Below the pieces are notes generated by a model that was given only the letters and a program-made list of their open reading frames with translations, searched no databases and was not told the origin of the DNA. A stretch of DNA of 64,000 nt. Source: Candidatus Rokuibacteriota bacterium. Lineage in GTDB: Bacteria > Methylomirabilota > Methylomirabilia > Rokubacteriales > CSP1-6. The translations under genes and the position numbers were made by a program. The stretch lies in assembly GCA_003220535.1 (NCBI GenBank), contig QHSU01000070.1:1-64000 (forward strand), given 5' to 3'. This document shows, piece after piece, positions 47,422-56,057 of this stretch (the stretch's first letter is position 1; every line of letters starts with the position of its first letter).

Positions 47422-47704
47422 GTGGCCGCACCACTCGTTCACCGGTCTGCGAGCGCATGGTCGCCGAGCGTCGCCTGCGTGCGCGGCCTGATGGTTGTCG
47501 CGCTTGCCGGCGCATCGGTCGTGTCGTGGGGGTCAGCGCCTCATCCGACGTCCGCTCAGCCGGCCCCACAAGCGGAGCAGCCGGCTCAGCCCACGGCCAT
47601 CCCGGTCCCCGAGATCGCGCAACGGGCCGAGGACGTGGCCACGCTGTTGCGACAGAGCGCCGAGCGGCTTGCAACGGATCCGGAGGTCCAGGACGTCGAC
47701 AACC
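47422..47704 (+). pseudogene. N-terminal fragment of a mechanosensitive channel-like (MscS) protein
   Basis: A signal peptide (GLMVVALAGASVVSWGSA) and Pro/Ala linker lead into IPVPEIAQRAEDVATLLRQS, then AERLATDPEVQDVD, the periplasmic coiled start I associate with large MscS-type proteins of this kind of genome. The frame then runs into the antisense of copCD. No transmembrane or beta domain remains. The fragment ends exactly where the convergent CopC-CopD stop codon begins (47705-47707). Identification of the parent family is moderate; that it is a truncated exported protein is clearer. Confidence 0.6.
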
Positions 47705-49093
47705 TCAGGCGGGCGGTGGCAGCGACACCAGCGCGGCGGCGAGGAGCAGTACCGCGACGAGCGCGGCGAGCTCTCCCTGCCACCAGCGCTCGGGCGCGCC
47801 GACGCCCTTCCGTCGGGCGGCCATCGCGAGGGCGAGTACCACGATCAGCGTTGCGAGCTTCGCCACGAGGACGCGCCCGTAGAGGGTCCTGGCGAGATCG
47901 CCCGTTCCCGTGAGGTGCTGGAATGACAGCAGCGTGCCGCTTCCCATCGCGACGAGCAGCGCAATGGTCGCGACCCGCCCCGCCCGCCCCGCGATGGCCG
48001 CGCGCAACGTGGTGACCCCCGCGGCCCGCCAGGCCACGAGTAGCGCGATCACCACGCCCACCCACGTCGCCATCGCGGCTACGTGGAGGGCGTTCGTGAC
48101 GAGGCCAGCGGCGAGGGGGCGAACGCTCACGGCGTGCACGGCTTGCCCATCGATCACCGCGAGGGCAATCCCGAGCGCGAGGGCGAGCTTCAGCGTCATG
48201 CTCGAGCCGGTCTCGAGCGCGGTCAGCATCGCCCACAGCGCGAGCGCGAAGCCGAGCCGCTGACCGGTCACCAACCCCACGCGCGACTCCAGCACATCCG
48301 CCAGCACGTCGGCATCGCCCGCAATGCCCAGGCGCAACGCGTGGCCGAGCACGACGAGCGGCTCCGCGAGCACGAGCGCCAGCACCCCCGATCGGGTGAG
48401 CCGCCACAGCGCGCGGTCGAACGCGGCGAAGCGCGGGACGCCGAGCGGGCGAAGCACGAGCCAGCGAAACGCGAGACTGCCGAAGCCGAGGGCGTAGCCG
48501 AGAAAGTGCAGCGCGCGGCCCACGACCGCCAGCGCGAATCCCGAGCGCGAGACCGTTCGCGTGTCGTCCGGGAGCGCCGCGAGGGTTGCCGTTGGCCGAC
48601 CCACGCTGAAGGCGAACCGCCCCCGCTCGGGCTGGGCGTCCCCGGACACGACACGCCAGCTCACCACGTACGTCCCCTGCTCGGCTGCGCCCACATCGAC
48701 GCTGACGCTCGCACCGCTCGCGCGCGCGGGCCCGCGCTCCACGTGCCGTCCACTGGGCGCCACCACGCGGATGCCGCGCCCGATCGGCTGCACTCGCTCG
48801 TTGAACGTGAGCCGAATCACGGACGGCGGTGTCGCGATGACGACGCCGGTGACGCAGCGCGAGTCGTTGGGCGGCGCGGGCACACCTCCGCAGAGATCGG
48901 GTGGATCGGACTCGACGAGGTAGGCGTGAGCGAGTGCGCCGCGCGGGACGGCGAGCGCCGCGAGCAGCGCCGCCGCGAGCGCCAGCGAGCAGCGGACCCG
49001 GAGGCTCAGGCTCCGGCTACCTCCACCGCTCGCGGCCGCACCGGACGCGGCTCCTGGCCGATGCGAAGCACCAAGCCCGCCGCAATCAGACAA
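47705..49093 (-). CDS. CopC-CopD fusion, copper uptake/resistance
   Basis: A single protein with an N-terminal signal peptide (CSLALAAALLAALAVPRGALA), a CopC-like periplasmic domain beginning HAYLVESDPPD, continuing VIRLTFNERVQPIGRGIRVV and GTYVVSWRVVSGDAQPERGR, and a CopD membrane domain of about eight helices with AVVGRALHFLGYALGFGSLA, TNALHVAAMATWVGVVIALL and FQHLTGTGDLARTLYGRVLV. CopC-CopD fusions bring copper across the inner membrane. The start is unclear: the only standard in-frame candidate seen is a TTG at 49093, overlapping the MFS gene by 88 bases; the real start may be nearer 49020. Same operon as MFS and MarR genes. Confidence 0.8.
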   Translation of the reverse strand: MSDCGGLGASHRPGAASGAAASGGGSRSLSLRVRCSLALAAALLAALAVPRGALAHAYLVESDPPDLCGGVPAPPNDSRCVTGVVIATPPSVIRLTFNERVQPIGRGIRVVAPSGRHVERGPARASGASVSVDVGAAEQGTYVVSWRVVSGDAQPERGRFAFSVGRPTATLAALPDDTRTVSRSGFALAVVGRALHFLGYALGFGSLAFRWLVLRPLGVPRFAAFDRALWRLTRSGVLALVLAEPLVVLGHALRLGIAGDADVLADVLESRVGLVTGQRLGFALALWAMLTALETGSSMTLKLALALGIALAVIDGQAVHAVSVRPLAAGLVTNALHVAAMATWVGVVIALLVAWRAAGVTTLRAAIAGRAGRVATIALLVAMGSGTLLSFQHLTGTGDLARTLYGRVLVAKLATLIVVLALAMAARRKGVGAPERWWQGELAALVAVLLLAAALVSLPPPA

Positions 49094-50307
49094 ACGAGGC
49101 CGGCGCTCATAAAGGTCACCTGATAGTCGCCGAGCCAGGTGCGCAACAAGCCGCCACCATAGGCGGCCGTCGCTGCGCCGAGTTGGTGAGCGGCAGCGAT
49201 CCAGCCGAACATGATCCCCACGTTCTCGCGGCCGAAGGTATCGGCCGCCAGGCGCGCGGTCGGCGGTACCGTGGCAACCCAGTCGAGGCCGTAGAAGATC
49301 ACGAAGGCGGCGAGGCCGAGGTAGGCCGAGCCGAACGCGTAGGGCAGGAACAGCAACGAGAGGCCGCGGAGGCCGTAGTACCAGCAGAGCAAGTAGCGGT
49401 TGTCCCAGCGGTCCGAGAGCCAGCCCGAGACGGTGGTGCCGAGGATGTCCAGCACACCGATGGAGGCGAGCAGGCTCGCCGCGGTGACCTCGGAGATGCC
49501 GTGCTCCATCGTGGCGGGGATCAGGTGCGTGCCGATGAGGCCGTTGGTGCTGAGGCCACAGATGAAGAAGCTCCCCGCCAGCAGCCAGAAGTCGCGCGAG
49601 CGGAGTCCGAGCGCGAGGCCGACCAGCGGAGCGGCGGTCGCGGCGCGCGGCGGCCGCGGCGTGATCGGCGCGTCGGGCTCGCCGAAGGGGCGAAGGCCGA
49701 CGTCACGAGGGTCGTCACGCATGAGCAAGGCCACGAGCGGCAGAACCACGAGCGCGACGCCGGCCACGAGCAGCACGGCGCTTCGCCATCCGAGGTGAAC
49801 CACCATCGACGCAAGCAGGGGCAAGAACAGGAGCTGACCCGTGGCGGAACTGGCCGTGAGCAGACCGAGCACGAGACCGCGGCGCTCCGTGAACCAGCGA
49901 TTGGCGACCATGGCCCCGAGGACGGAGGCCATGGTGCCGGTGCCGAGTCCGACCACCACGCCCCACAGCAGCGCGAGCTGCCACGACGCGGTCATCAGGG
50001 TCGTGAGGGCGACACCGGCGGCGACGAGCGCGAGCGACGTCACCATGACGCGCCGGATGCCGAGTCGGTCCATCAGTCCAGCCATGAACGGCCCGGACAG
50101 GCCGTAGAGGAACAGGTTGATAGAGACCGCGAACGACACGGTCGCGCGCGTCCACCCGAACTCGCGCTCGAGCGGGATCATCAGCACACCCGGCGCGGAC
50201 CGAATGCCAGCGGCGGCCAGCAGGGTCACGAACGTCACCGCCACGATGATCCAGCCGTAATGCACGCGCCCGCGCATCCATCTGTCGATGGACATTAGGC
50301 CCCTCAC
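49006..50307 (-). CDS. MFS transporter (monocarboxylate/OFA-like)
   Basis: 433 residues with about 12 hydrophobic segments. The first is YGWIIVAVTFVTLLAAAG followed by IPLEREFGWTRATVSFAVSI, typical of monocarboxylate/oxalate-formate-like MFS proteins; the conserved loop is MDRLGIRRVMVTSLALVAAG, and the second half has GLSTNGLIGTHLIPATMEHG and WLSDRWDNRYLL. Substrate unknown, likely a small organic acid. GTG 50307 overlaps the MarR stop as GTGA; ATG 50295 with GAGGGG upstream is the alternative. It would be controlled by the adjacent MarR protein and its operator. Confidence 0.85.
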   Translation of the reverse strand: MRGLMSIDRWMRGRVHYGWIIVAVTFVTLLAAAGIRSAPGVLMIPLEREFGWTRATVSFAVSINLFLYGLSGPFMAGLMDRLGIRRVMVTSLALVAAGVALTTLMTASWQLALLWGVVVGLGTGTMASVLGAMVANRWFTERRGLVLGLLTASSATGQLLFLPLLASMVVHLGWRSAVLLVAGVALVVLPLVALLMRDDPRDVGLRPFGEPDAPITPRPPRAATAAPLVGLALGLRSRDFWLLAGSFFICGLSTNGLIGTHLIPATMEHGISEVTAASLLASIGVLDILGTTVSGWLSDRWDNRYLLCWYYGLRGLSLLFLPYAFGSAYLGLAAFVIFYGLDWVATVPPTARLAADTFGRENVGIMFGWIAAAHQLGAATAAYGGGLLRTWLGDYQVTFMSAGLVCLIAAGLVLRIGQEPRPVRPRAVEVAGA

Positions 50308-50779
50308 CCGGCCACCAGACTCCTTCCTCTTCTTGCGCGCCTCGGCTGGACACGGTTCCGGCCCCGGCTCTTCTTGACCGCGACGCGAAGCAAGTGGGCC
50401 AGCCGCCGTTGCGTGTCAGCCCATGCCTTCGTACCCCACTCGCGGAGCACCCTGTCTTGGGCGCGGGCCCAGAGGGGACGCGCGGCCTCCAGGGCCCTTC
50501 TCCCTTGAGATGAAAGTTTCATCGACTTGATGCGCGCGTCGGGGTGCGCGACACGCTCGATCAGACGATCCCGCTCCAGGAGGTTGAGACTCCGCGTCAG
50601 CGTCGTCTGGTCGATGGCCAGCATGTGCTCGAGTTGCCTCGGGTCCGCCTCACGTAGCGGGCGATGGTCGCAAGAATGCTGAACTGAGTCACCCGCATAC
50701 CGCTCGGCCGCAGGCCGTCGTCGTACAGCTGGGTGACGGCCCGGCTCACCATACGGAGCGTGCTGCAGACACAGGGGAC
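50304..50779 (-). pseudogene. MarR-family regulator, apparently frameshifted
   Basis: The winged-helix part is clear but in two frames. One frame reads CVCSTLRMVSRAVTQLYDDG, LRPSGMRVTQFSILATIAR; after an indel near 50645-50657 a second frame continues QLEHMLAIDQTTLTRSLNLL, ERDRLIERVAHPDARIKSMK and WADTQRRLAHLLRVAV to a TGA at 50304-50306. Together they make a full-length MarR of ~150 residues. No ATG precedes the CVCSTLR block in frame; the first is at 50752. It may be a recent mutation or a sequence error. It overlaps the MFS gene by GTGA. Confidence 0.75.
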
Positions 50780-50874
50780 TGACGTTCGCCGTCCGGTCCC
50801 TTCGTCGGCCTCGTACCTCCCCCGTTCATGGCGTCATGGTACTCGCCATGCCATGGGCCCACAACCATCTTATA

Positions 50875-50904
50875 TGTAGCTGCATACTACTGTATGCAGC
50901 TACA
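50875..50904. promoter_or_regulatory. Perfect 13-bp inverted repeat upstream of the MarR gene, probable operator
   Basis: TGTAGCTGCATAC, four bases (TACT), GTATGCAGCTACA. The arms match at all 13 positions and the region is AT-richer than its surroundings. It lies about 95-125 bases upstream of the MarR coding sequence, on the side where the promoter of the MarR-MFS-CopCD operon must be. MarR proteins commonly bind such palindromes at their own promoters. There is no T-run, so it is not a terminator. Confidence 0.7.
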
Positions 50905-50993
50905 TTCTGATCGTGAATCCATCTGGGCTCGACCGGCGTCGTGCCAAGAGGCGGGCGGAGAGACAGTCAGCCGAAGGCGCAAATCTGCCTGCC

Positions 50994-51022
50994 GGGTGTT
51001 CGAGTCACCCTGGGGGGCACCA
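50994..51022 (+). other. tRNA 3'-end-like sequence (possible attachment-site remnant)
   Basis: GGGTG, TTCGAGT, CACCC, then TGGGGGGCACCA. This has the form of a T-arm (5-bp stem, 7-base TTCGAGT loop) followed by an acceptor-like strand ending in CCA. I cannot find the matching 5' acceptor strand (GCCCCC) or a proper anticodon arm upstream, and the spacing after the T-stem is one base too long. So it is not a functional tRNA. It could be a tRNA remnant or the 3' copy left by an integration event, or chance. Confidence 0.25.
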
Positions 51023-51118
51023 TTCTTGGACGCGGCGGGACAGCCGACCAGTTAGGTCCCGGTGCCCCTCGCGCGTAGGCGTGAGAGACCGACAAGCGTT
51101 CGGACCCCTGAAGTTTCA

Positions 51119-51490
51119 CTACTTGACCCGTTCGTATTCCGCTCTGCCAGTCCGGTAGTTGGGGTCCTCAGGCATCACCGTGAGAATGGTCTTGCCTTGG
51201 TCTTCGGACAGTTTCGCCGTCCCTGTTGTTCGCGACGATCGATATCGCAGCTTGCCGTCTTGAAGGTAGAATTTACCCTCGGCCGTCGAGCCACGCGTGG
51301 TGGAAGCTTTGTAGCTTCCGTCCGCCTGGACGTTCATCGTTGCGCGCTCCTGTCCCGCCTCCGCCGTGACCCAGCCCCGCCAACTTCCCGCGAGTTCCTT
51401 GACGTCAACGATCTGCTTTTCTCCGGCGACTCCAACAAGCGGTGACACTGCGATCACCGCAGCAAACAGTAGAGCAAGATGCATCCTCAT
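51119..51490 (-). CDS. Small secreted protein of unknown function
   Basis: 123 residues. AAGGAGAT precedes ATG 51490. A signal peptide (HLALLFAAVIAVSPLVGVAG) leads into a beta-rich mature domain: VKELAGSWRGWVTAEAGQER, TMNVQADGSYKASTTRGS and GKFYLQDGKLRYRSSRTTG, ending RAEYERVK. The 'G-W-G----G' opening and alternating strands resemble small lipocalin-like periplasmic proteins, but no family is certain. Confidence 0.7.
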   Translation of the reverse strand: MRMHLALLFAAVIAVSPLVGVAGEKQIVDVKELAGSWRGWVTAEAGQERATMNVQADGSYKASTTRGSTAEGKFYLQDGKLRYRSSRTTGTAKLSEDQGKTILTVMPEDPNYRTGRAEYERVK

Positions 51491-51541
51491 CGCTGATCTC
51501 CTTCTCTCGTGAAGGTCGCAGCCCCGCCGGGCCATCCCCCC

Positions 51542-51624
51542 GGCCACCCGTCATCGGCGCTCGACGTCGCCAGTAAGCTCACCGACATGCCGGGCGGGTT
51601 CACGCCGCCGAAGGGGTTCGCGTG
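51542..51624 (+). pseudogene. Possible C-terminal coding remnant
   Basis: A plus-strand frame with almost all third positions G or C reads SSALDVASKLTDMPGGFTPP then KGFA and a TGA. It has no start, and its left end runs into the antisense of the secreted-protein gene's 5' region. It looks like the last ~27 residues of a lost gene; I cannot name the family. Confidence 0.3.
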
Positions 51625-51654
51625 AAGCGCGGCCCGTCAGGTCCTCCCTGAATG

Positions 51655-52071
51655 TCAACCGCCAGCGGCACGAGGGCCGGACCCGAGGGCGAGCGTGACG
51701 AGATGGTTCAGCTCACGCACATCGAACGGCTTGTGCAGGTAGCCAGCGGCTCCTTCGATCAACGCCTCGGCCTCCTTCTCGGTGTTCCAGACGGCGGTCA
51801 TCATGAAGACTGGCGCCTTCACGCCAAGGTGGCGGACGCGCTTCAGCAGGTCGAGGCCCTGTATCCAGGGCCAGGGGTCGCCCATGCGTGGCACGACCAT
51901 GTCCAGCAGGATGAGATCGAACTGCTCCCGTCGCAGTATGTCGTAAGCGTCGACAACGGAATACGCCGGGGTGATCTCGTACGCGTGCCCGTGCTGGAAG
52001 CGGGCAAAGATGTCTCGCAGCAACGCGATCAAGACCGGCTCGTCGTCGACGATCAGGACGCGCTTCGTCAT
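51655..52071 (-). CDS. Single-domain response regulator (CheY-like receiver)
   Basis: 138 residues, a receiver domain only. The acidic pocket is in KRVLIVDDEPVLIALLRDIF, the phosphoacceptor Asp in FDLILLDMVVPRMG, the Thr in APVFMMTAVW and the Lys in AGYLHKPFDVRELNHLV. After MVVPRMG it has an extra few residues (DPWPWIQG) before the next helix, a small insertion compared with CheY. No partner kinase is adjacent. ATG 52071; the ribosome site is weak and longer in-frame extensions upstream are not conserved. Confidence 0.85.
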   Translation of the reverse strand: MTKRVLIVDDEPVLIALLRDIFARFQHGHAYEITPAYSVVDAYDILRREQFDLILLDMVVPRMGDPWPWIQGLDLLKRVRHLGVKAPVFMMTAVWNTEKEAEALIEGAAGYLHKPFDVRELNHLVTLALGSGPRAAGG

Positions 52072-52389
52072 GAGGCAGGGAAAGACTTCGCCTGAACTGC
52101 TTCGTGGTGCTCGAGTAGATGCCGCGCTGCATCGCTGGGGCCCGGCGGACGAAGCTGGCGTGATAAAGGTGACCAGTAAGGCACAGGCGATTTTACTGCG
52201 ACGGATCACGGTTTCACCCGCAAGAAGTGGCTCCCACGCCACCCGCTGGACCGCTGCCTGCCGGTCGCGCTCCTCGGCGAGTGCTCCATTCCGGTGGTGT
52301 AGCGAGTCCACCGCGACTTTGACCTCAGCCTCGGAGCGCGCCTCGCTCGGCGCACGGCCAAAGGCACCCGGCACGGGCCGGCATCTTTG
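52072..52389. other. Gene-free stretch between response regulator and SDR genes
   Basis: About 320 bases. The minus-strand frame extending the response regulator upstream is open but Arg/Ser-rich with no conserved motif, so I leave it out. It should contain the promoter of the response regulator. Confidence 0.4.
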
Positions 52390-53229
52390 CTACCGGCGCG
52401 AGGTCGGGTTCCGAAGCTCGATAATGTCCTGGGCGCGGACGGTGGCCCACTGCCGGACCTCCGGCTGGGCCGGAACGACGTAGAACCGCTTCTCGCGGAT
52501 GCCGCGGAGGACCTGCTCGGCGACTTCCGACGGCGCGTAGCCGCGGGCCAGCCGGTCCGCGAGACCCTGGCCGAACGCCTGCGCCATGGGCCCGGGTTTG
52601 CCCTCCTCGGCCAACTCGGGCGGCCGGTTACGTGACGACCGCATGATGCGCGTGTCGATGAGGCCGGGGCAGACCACGGAGACGCCGATGGGTGCACCGG
52701 TCGCCTCGAACTCTTTGTACATCGACTCCGACAGCGCCACCACGCCGTGCTTGGTGACGTCGTAGACGGACATGAACGGTGCGGTGGTGAGGCCGGCCAT
52801 GGACGCCGTGTTCACGATGTGGCCCTCGTCGCCGCCGGCCAGCATACGCGGCACGAAGGCACGCACGCCATGGATGACGCCCCAGAGGTTCACGCCCATC
52901 ACCCACTGCCAGTCTGCCAGCGAGTGCTCGTGGACGGCGCCGATCACCGCGACCCCGGCGTTGTTGCAGACCAGGTGGGCGGCGCCGAAGGCAGCGTAGG
53001 TCTCACGGGCGAGCCGCTCGACGTCCTCGGCGCGGGACACGTCGACGCGCACCGCCAGCACCGTCGACGCCTTGGCCTGCACGGCGGCGGCGGCCGTGTC
53101 GAGCGCGGCCGTCTCGATGTCGGCCATGACGACTTTCATTCCCTCGGCGGCGAACCTTTCTGCGAGCGCGAGCCCGATCCCGCTCGCCGCGCCCGTCACG
53201 ACCGCCACCCGGTCTCTGAACCGCTCCAC
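52390..53229 (-). CDS. Short-chain dehydrogenase/reductase
   Basis: 279 residues of the classical SDR fold. Cofactor motif TGAASGIGLALAERFAAEG (residues ~12-19), Asp of MADIETAAL suggesting NAD preference, LVCNNAGVAVIG, the catalytic Ser in HIVNTASMAGLTTAP, and Tyr/Lys in YDVTKHGVVALSES, followed by VVCPGLIDTRIM. The C-terminal ~70 residues form a longer lid (FGQGLADRLARGYAPSEVAE). Substrate unknown; similar proteins act on alcohols, sterols or acyl intermediates. Transcribed away from the following small secreted protein gene. Confidence 0.9.
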   Translation of the reverse strand: MERFRDRVAVVTGAASGIGLALAERFAAEGMKVVMADIETAALDTAAAAVQAKASTVLAVRVDVSRAEDVERLARETYAAFGAAHLVCNNAGVAVIGAVHEHSLADWQWVMGVNLWGVIHGVRAFVPRMLAGGDEGHIVNTASMAGLTTAPFMSVYDVTKHGVVALSESMYKEFEATGAPIGVSVVCPGLIDTRIMRSSRNRPPELAEEGKPGPMAQAFGQGLADRLARGYAPSEVAEQVLRGIREKRFYVVPAQPEVRQWATVRAQDIIELRNPTSRR

Positions 53230-53354
53230 GGGGCGGTATCTTACCAGCCGGGCACGGCCTCGGTCCGATCGCCGAAAACCGACGCGCGGTCGACCGCCGC
53301 CACGGTGGGTGATAGGCTGGAAGCGTGAGCCAATCGCACGGAAGGAGGCGCGTC

Positions 53355-53621
53355 ATGACTCGGAAAGCTCGCTGGTTGTGGATCCCTCCCGCATGCCTCG
53401 TGGTCGTGGCTCTGTCGTGCGGCGCGGCCGGTGCCGCTGACAAAACGAAGGTGGACCGGGCGACCAGGCAGGTCGAGCAGGGCGCCAAGCAGATCGGGCG
53501 GGGCCATGTCGGCCCAGGCTTCAAGGAAATGTTCACGGGCATCGGCCACACGATCGTCGAAGGCGCCAAGTTCAGCGGCAACACGATAGGGGAGTTCTTC
53601 GGGAAGACTTTCCGCAGTTAA
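53355..53621 (+). CDS. Small secreted helical protein
   Basis: 88 residues. AAGGAGG lies ten bases before ATG 53355. Signal peptide: WIPPACLVVVALSCGAAGA. The mature part is amphipathic: DKTKVDRATRQVEQGAKQIG, GFKEMFTGIGHTIVEGAK and FSGNTIGEFFGKTFRS. It has the feel of small periplasmic proteins with repeated amphipathic helices; no family recognised. Confidence 0.7.
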   Translation: MTRKARWLWIPPACLVVVALSCGAAGAADKTKVDRATRQVEQGAKQIGRGHVGPGFKEMFTGIGHTIVEGAKFSGNTIGEFFGKTFRS

Positions 53622-53829
53622 AGCCCCAATCGTCGTCCCGATCGGGCGACGTCCATCCCAGCGGCGCCCAGGCTGCACGAGCCGGCGATCGCCGGCTTCG
53701 GCAGAGCTGCGCCGCTCGATTTGACATCCTCGGCCGCGTGCGCCAGTCTCACAGCCGACGACTCACTCCACGCGCTCGGTCCCCGCTCGCACGCGGGCGA
53801 ACCGAACGATCGTACGAAGGAGGAGGAGA

Positions 53830-54756
53830 ATGGCTGAACGACTCGCACTCGCCGTCATTCCGGGGGTCGGCTGGAGCGCCAGCGAGGTGCAGACGATCGC
53901 GCGCGAGGCCGAGGAAGCGGGGTTCGACGCGATCTTCGCCGCCGAGGTCAACAACGACGTCATGGCGACCGCCCAGCTCATGGGGGCGGCGACCCGGCGG
54001 ATCACCGTGGGAACGTGGATCGCGAACATCTACTTGCGGCATTCCTACGCATGCGCGCAGGGCGCGGCCCTCGTCGCCGACGCCACGGGCGGACGCTTCG
54101 TTCTGGGGCTCGGCGTCAGTCATCCGCCGGTCAACAAGGCGCTCGGGATCGACATGCAGGATCCGCCGGCGGCGTTGCGGCGCTACGTCACGGCGGTACG
54201 AAGCTGGCTCCGGGGCGAGGGCCCACCCACCCATCTCCCGCAGCGCCCGGCGTCGAAGCCGGTCCCGATTTACGTCGCTGCCGTCACGTCGCGGACCGTC
54301 GAGCTCGCCGGCGAGCTGGCCGACGGGATCATGCCGTTTCTGTGGTCGGCAGCGCGCGTCGCAAAGAGCAAGGCCTGGATCGACCGTGGCCGCGCCAAAG
54401 CCTCGGGCCTCGGCAAGGCGGACGTCACCATGGGCCTGCCGACCTTCATCGGCGACGACTTGAAGGCGATGCGCGACGTCGCACGGCAAAATCTAGGACT
54501 CTACACGACCTTCCCCTTTTTCCAGCGGCTCTTCCGCGCGAGCGGCTTCGCGGCGGAAGCGGCTGAGATGGAAAAGGGAGCCGGCGGCGGCGCGTTGAGC
54601 GACCGTCTGCTGGACGCGGTATGCCTGTCCGGGCCGCTCACACGTTGCCGGGAACAGCTCGCCGCGTTTCGCAGCGCCGGGGCCGATCTCCCGATTCTTG
54701 TGCCGCCCATCGGCGTCGAGGGGGCGCGCGGCGTCATCAAAGCCTTCCGCCGCTAG
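53830..54756 (+). CDS. LLM-class flavin-dependent oxidoreductase (1)
   Basis: 308 residues of the bacterial luciferase-like barrel. Typical parts: ASEVQTIAREAEEAGFDAIF, ITVGTWIANIYLRHSYACAQ, ADATGGRFVLGLGVSHPPVN and PIYVAAVTSRTVELAGELAD. Family members use FMN or F420 and oxidise or reduce small organic substrates. AGGAGGAG precedes ATG 53830. First gene of the plus-strand catabolic cluster; a second LLM gene follows. Confidence 0.9.
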   Translation: MAERLALAVIPGVGWSASEVQTIAREAEEAGFDAIFAAEVNNDVMATAQLMGAATRRITVGTWIANIYLRHSYACAQGAALVADATGGRFVLGLGVSHPPVNKALGIDMQDPPAALRRYVTAVRSWLRGEGPPTHLPQRPASKPVPIYVAAVTSRTVELAGELADGIMPFLWSAARVAKSKAWIDRGRAKASGLGKADVTMGLPTFIGDDLKAMRDVARQNLGLYTTFPFFQRLFRASGFAAEAAEMEKGAGGGALSDRLLDAVCLSGPLTRCREQLAAFRSAGADLPILVPPIGVEGARGVIKAFRR

Positions 54757-54780
54757 CCTCGAGCAGGCGTCGGCCGGATG

Positions 54781-54805
54781 ACGGCCGATCGGGCGAATCG
54801 GCCGT
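54781..54805 (+). terminator. Stem-loop after the first LLM gene
   Basis: ACGGCCGAT, seven bases, ATCGGCCGT: a perfect 9-bp stem 24 bases after the stop codon. No U-run follows, so it is a weak candidate for an intrinsic terminator or an mRNA 3'-end stabiliser between the two LLM genes. Confidence 0.45.
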
Positions 54806-54885
54806 GGAGCAGGTCTACGCAGCGCGAGGGCGCAGTATAATCGGGCGACCGCCGCGACAGCTCGGACGGTGCAGAGGAGACGCCC

Positions 54886-55968
54886 ATGCACGTCGGCCTG
54901 GTGATGGAATGCGACTATCGCGAGGGGAGAACTCAGGAAGAGGCGTTTGCCGAGGCGATGTCCATCGCCGAGATCGCGGAGACGCAGGGTCTCGATGGCG
55001 TCTGGCTGGCCGAGCGCCACTTCGCCATCCACAGGAGACCGACTGATCCCATGGGTGCGGGCATCCCGTCGATCGCCTCCGTGCCGCTCGTGCTGGCCGC
55101 AGCCCTCGCCGCCCGCGCGACACGCCTCCGGATCGGCACCGGCGTCAGCGTCCTCCCGCTCTGTCACCCCATCCGGACCGCCGAGGAGGCCGCGACCGTC
55201 GATCAGATCAGCCAGGGGCGTCTCGACTTCGGCGTCGGGCGCAGCGGGTTTCCTCGCGCCTACTCGGGCTACGGTGTTCGGTACGACGAGAGTCGCGAGC
55301 GCTTCCAGGAATCGCTCGACGTCATTCTCAAGGCCTGGACGCAGGAGGGCTTCTCGCACACGGGGAAATACTTCACGTTCGACAATCTGACCGTGGTACC
55401 GCGGCCCTATCAGAAGCCGCACCCGCCGATCTGGGTGGCGGCCACGACCCACGACACGTTTCCGATGGTCGGCCGCATGGGGTACTCGCTCGTCACCGGA
55501 CTGCGGGGCTTCGACGTCCCCGAGGCCGCCGGGCACCTCAAGGCATACCGCACCGCGCTACGGGAGGCCGGCCACCCGGGCGACGGCAACGTCTACCTCC
55601 GCATCCCCGTCTACGTCGCCGCCACCGCGGCCCAGGCGCGCACGGAGCCGGAGGAAAGCACCATGCGGGCCTATCGACGGTTGGGCGAGAACATGGCCGC
55701 GTCGGTCGGGGCGGCGGGGACGACCGGCTCGGAAGAGCGCGCGGAGCGCGCGGATCGCCTCTCCCACGTGACCTACGACGACTTGTTGCGCGATCGGGTC
55801 GCGTACGGCACCCCGGACATGGTCGTCGACCGGCTGCGCCAACTGCGGAACGAGCTTGGCCTGTCGGGGGTCATCATGGAATCGAATGTCGGCGGCCGAA
55901 TGCCGCTCGAGCGTGTGCTCAACTCGATTCGCCTCTACGCGCAAGAGGTCGCTCCGCGTCTGCGTTGA
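54886..55968 (+). CDS. LLM-class flavin-dependent oxidoreductase (2)
   Basis: 360 residues. Motifs of the alkanal monooxygenase-like subgroup: EIAETQGLDGVWLAERHF, ALAARATRLRIGTGVSVLPL, CHPIRTAEEAATVDQISQGR and LDFGVGRSGFPRAYSGYGV, then PHPPIWVAATTHDTFPMVGR. It is longer than LLM (1) and shares little beyond the fold, so it is not a simple duplicate. GAGGAGA precedes ATG 54886. Likely an oxygenase step in the uncharacterised pathway of this cluster. Confidence 0.9.
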   Translation: MHVGLVMECDYREGRTQEEAFAEAMSIAEIAETQGLDGVWLAERHFAIHRRPTDPMGAGIPSIASVPLVLAAALAARATRLRIGTGVSVLPLCHPIRTAEEAATVDQISQGRLDFGVGRSGFPRAYSGYGVRYDESRERFQESLDVILKAWTQEGFSHTGKYFTFDNLTVVPRPYQKPHPPIWVAATTHDTFPMVGRMGYSLVTGLRGFDVPEAAGHLKAYRTALREAGHPGDGNVYLRIPVYVAATAAQARTEPEESTMRAYRRLGENMAASVGAAGTTGSEERAERADRLSHVTYDDLLRDRVAYGTPDMVVDRLRQLRNELGLSGVIMESNVGGRMPLERVLNSIRLYAQEVAPRLR

Positions 55969-56057
55969 CGGTTCCTGGCCTCCGGGTCCGCCGCGCCGTC
56001 ACTCGGAGGGACGGTCTCGGCGTCGCAATGGTTCTCGGATCAACCGGGAGGTGAGTC

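Noticed and set aside
50913..51022. A complete tRNA gene ending at 51022
   Set aside because: No matching 5' acceptor strand, no convincing D-arm or anticodon stem, and the T-stem to acceptor spacing is wrong.
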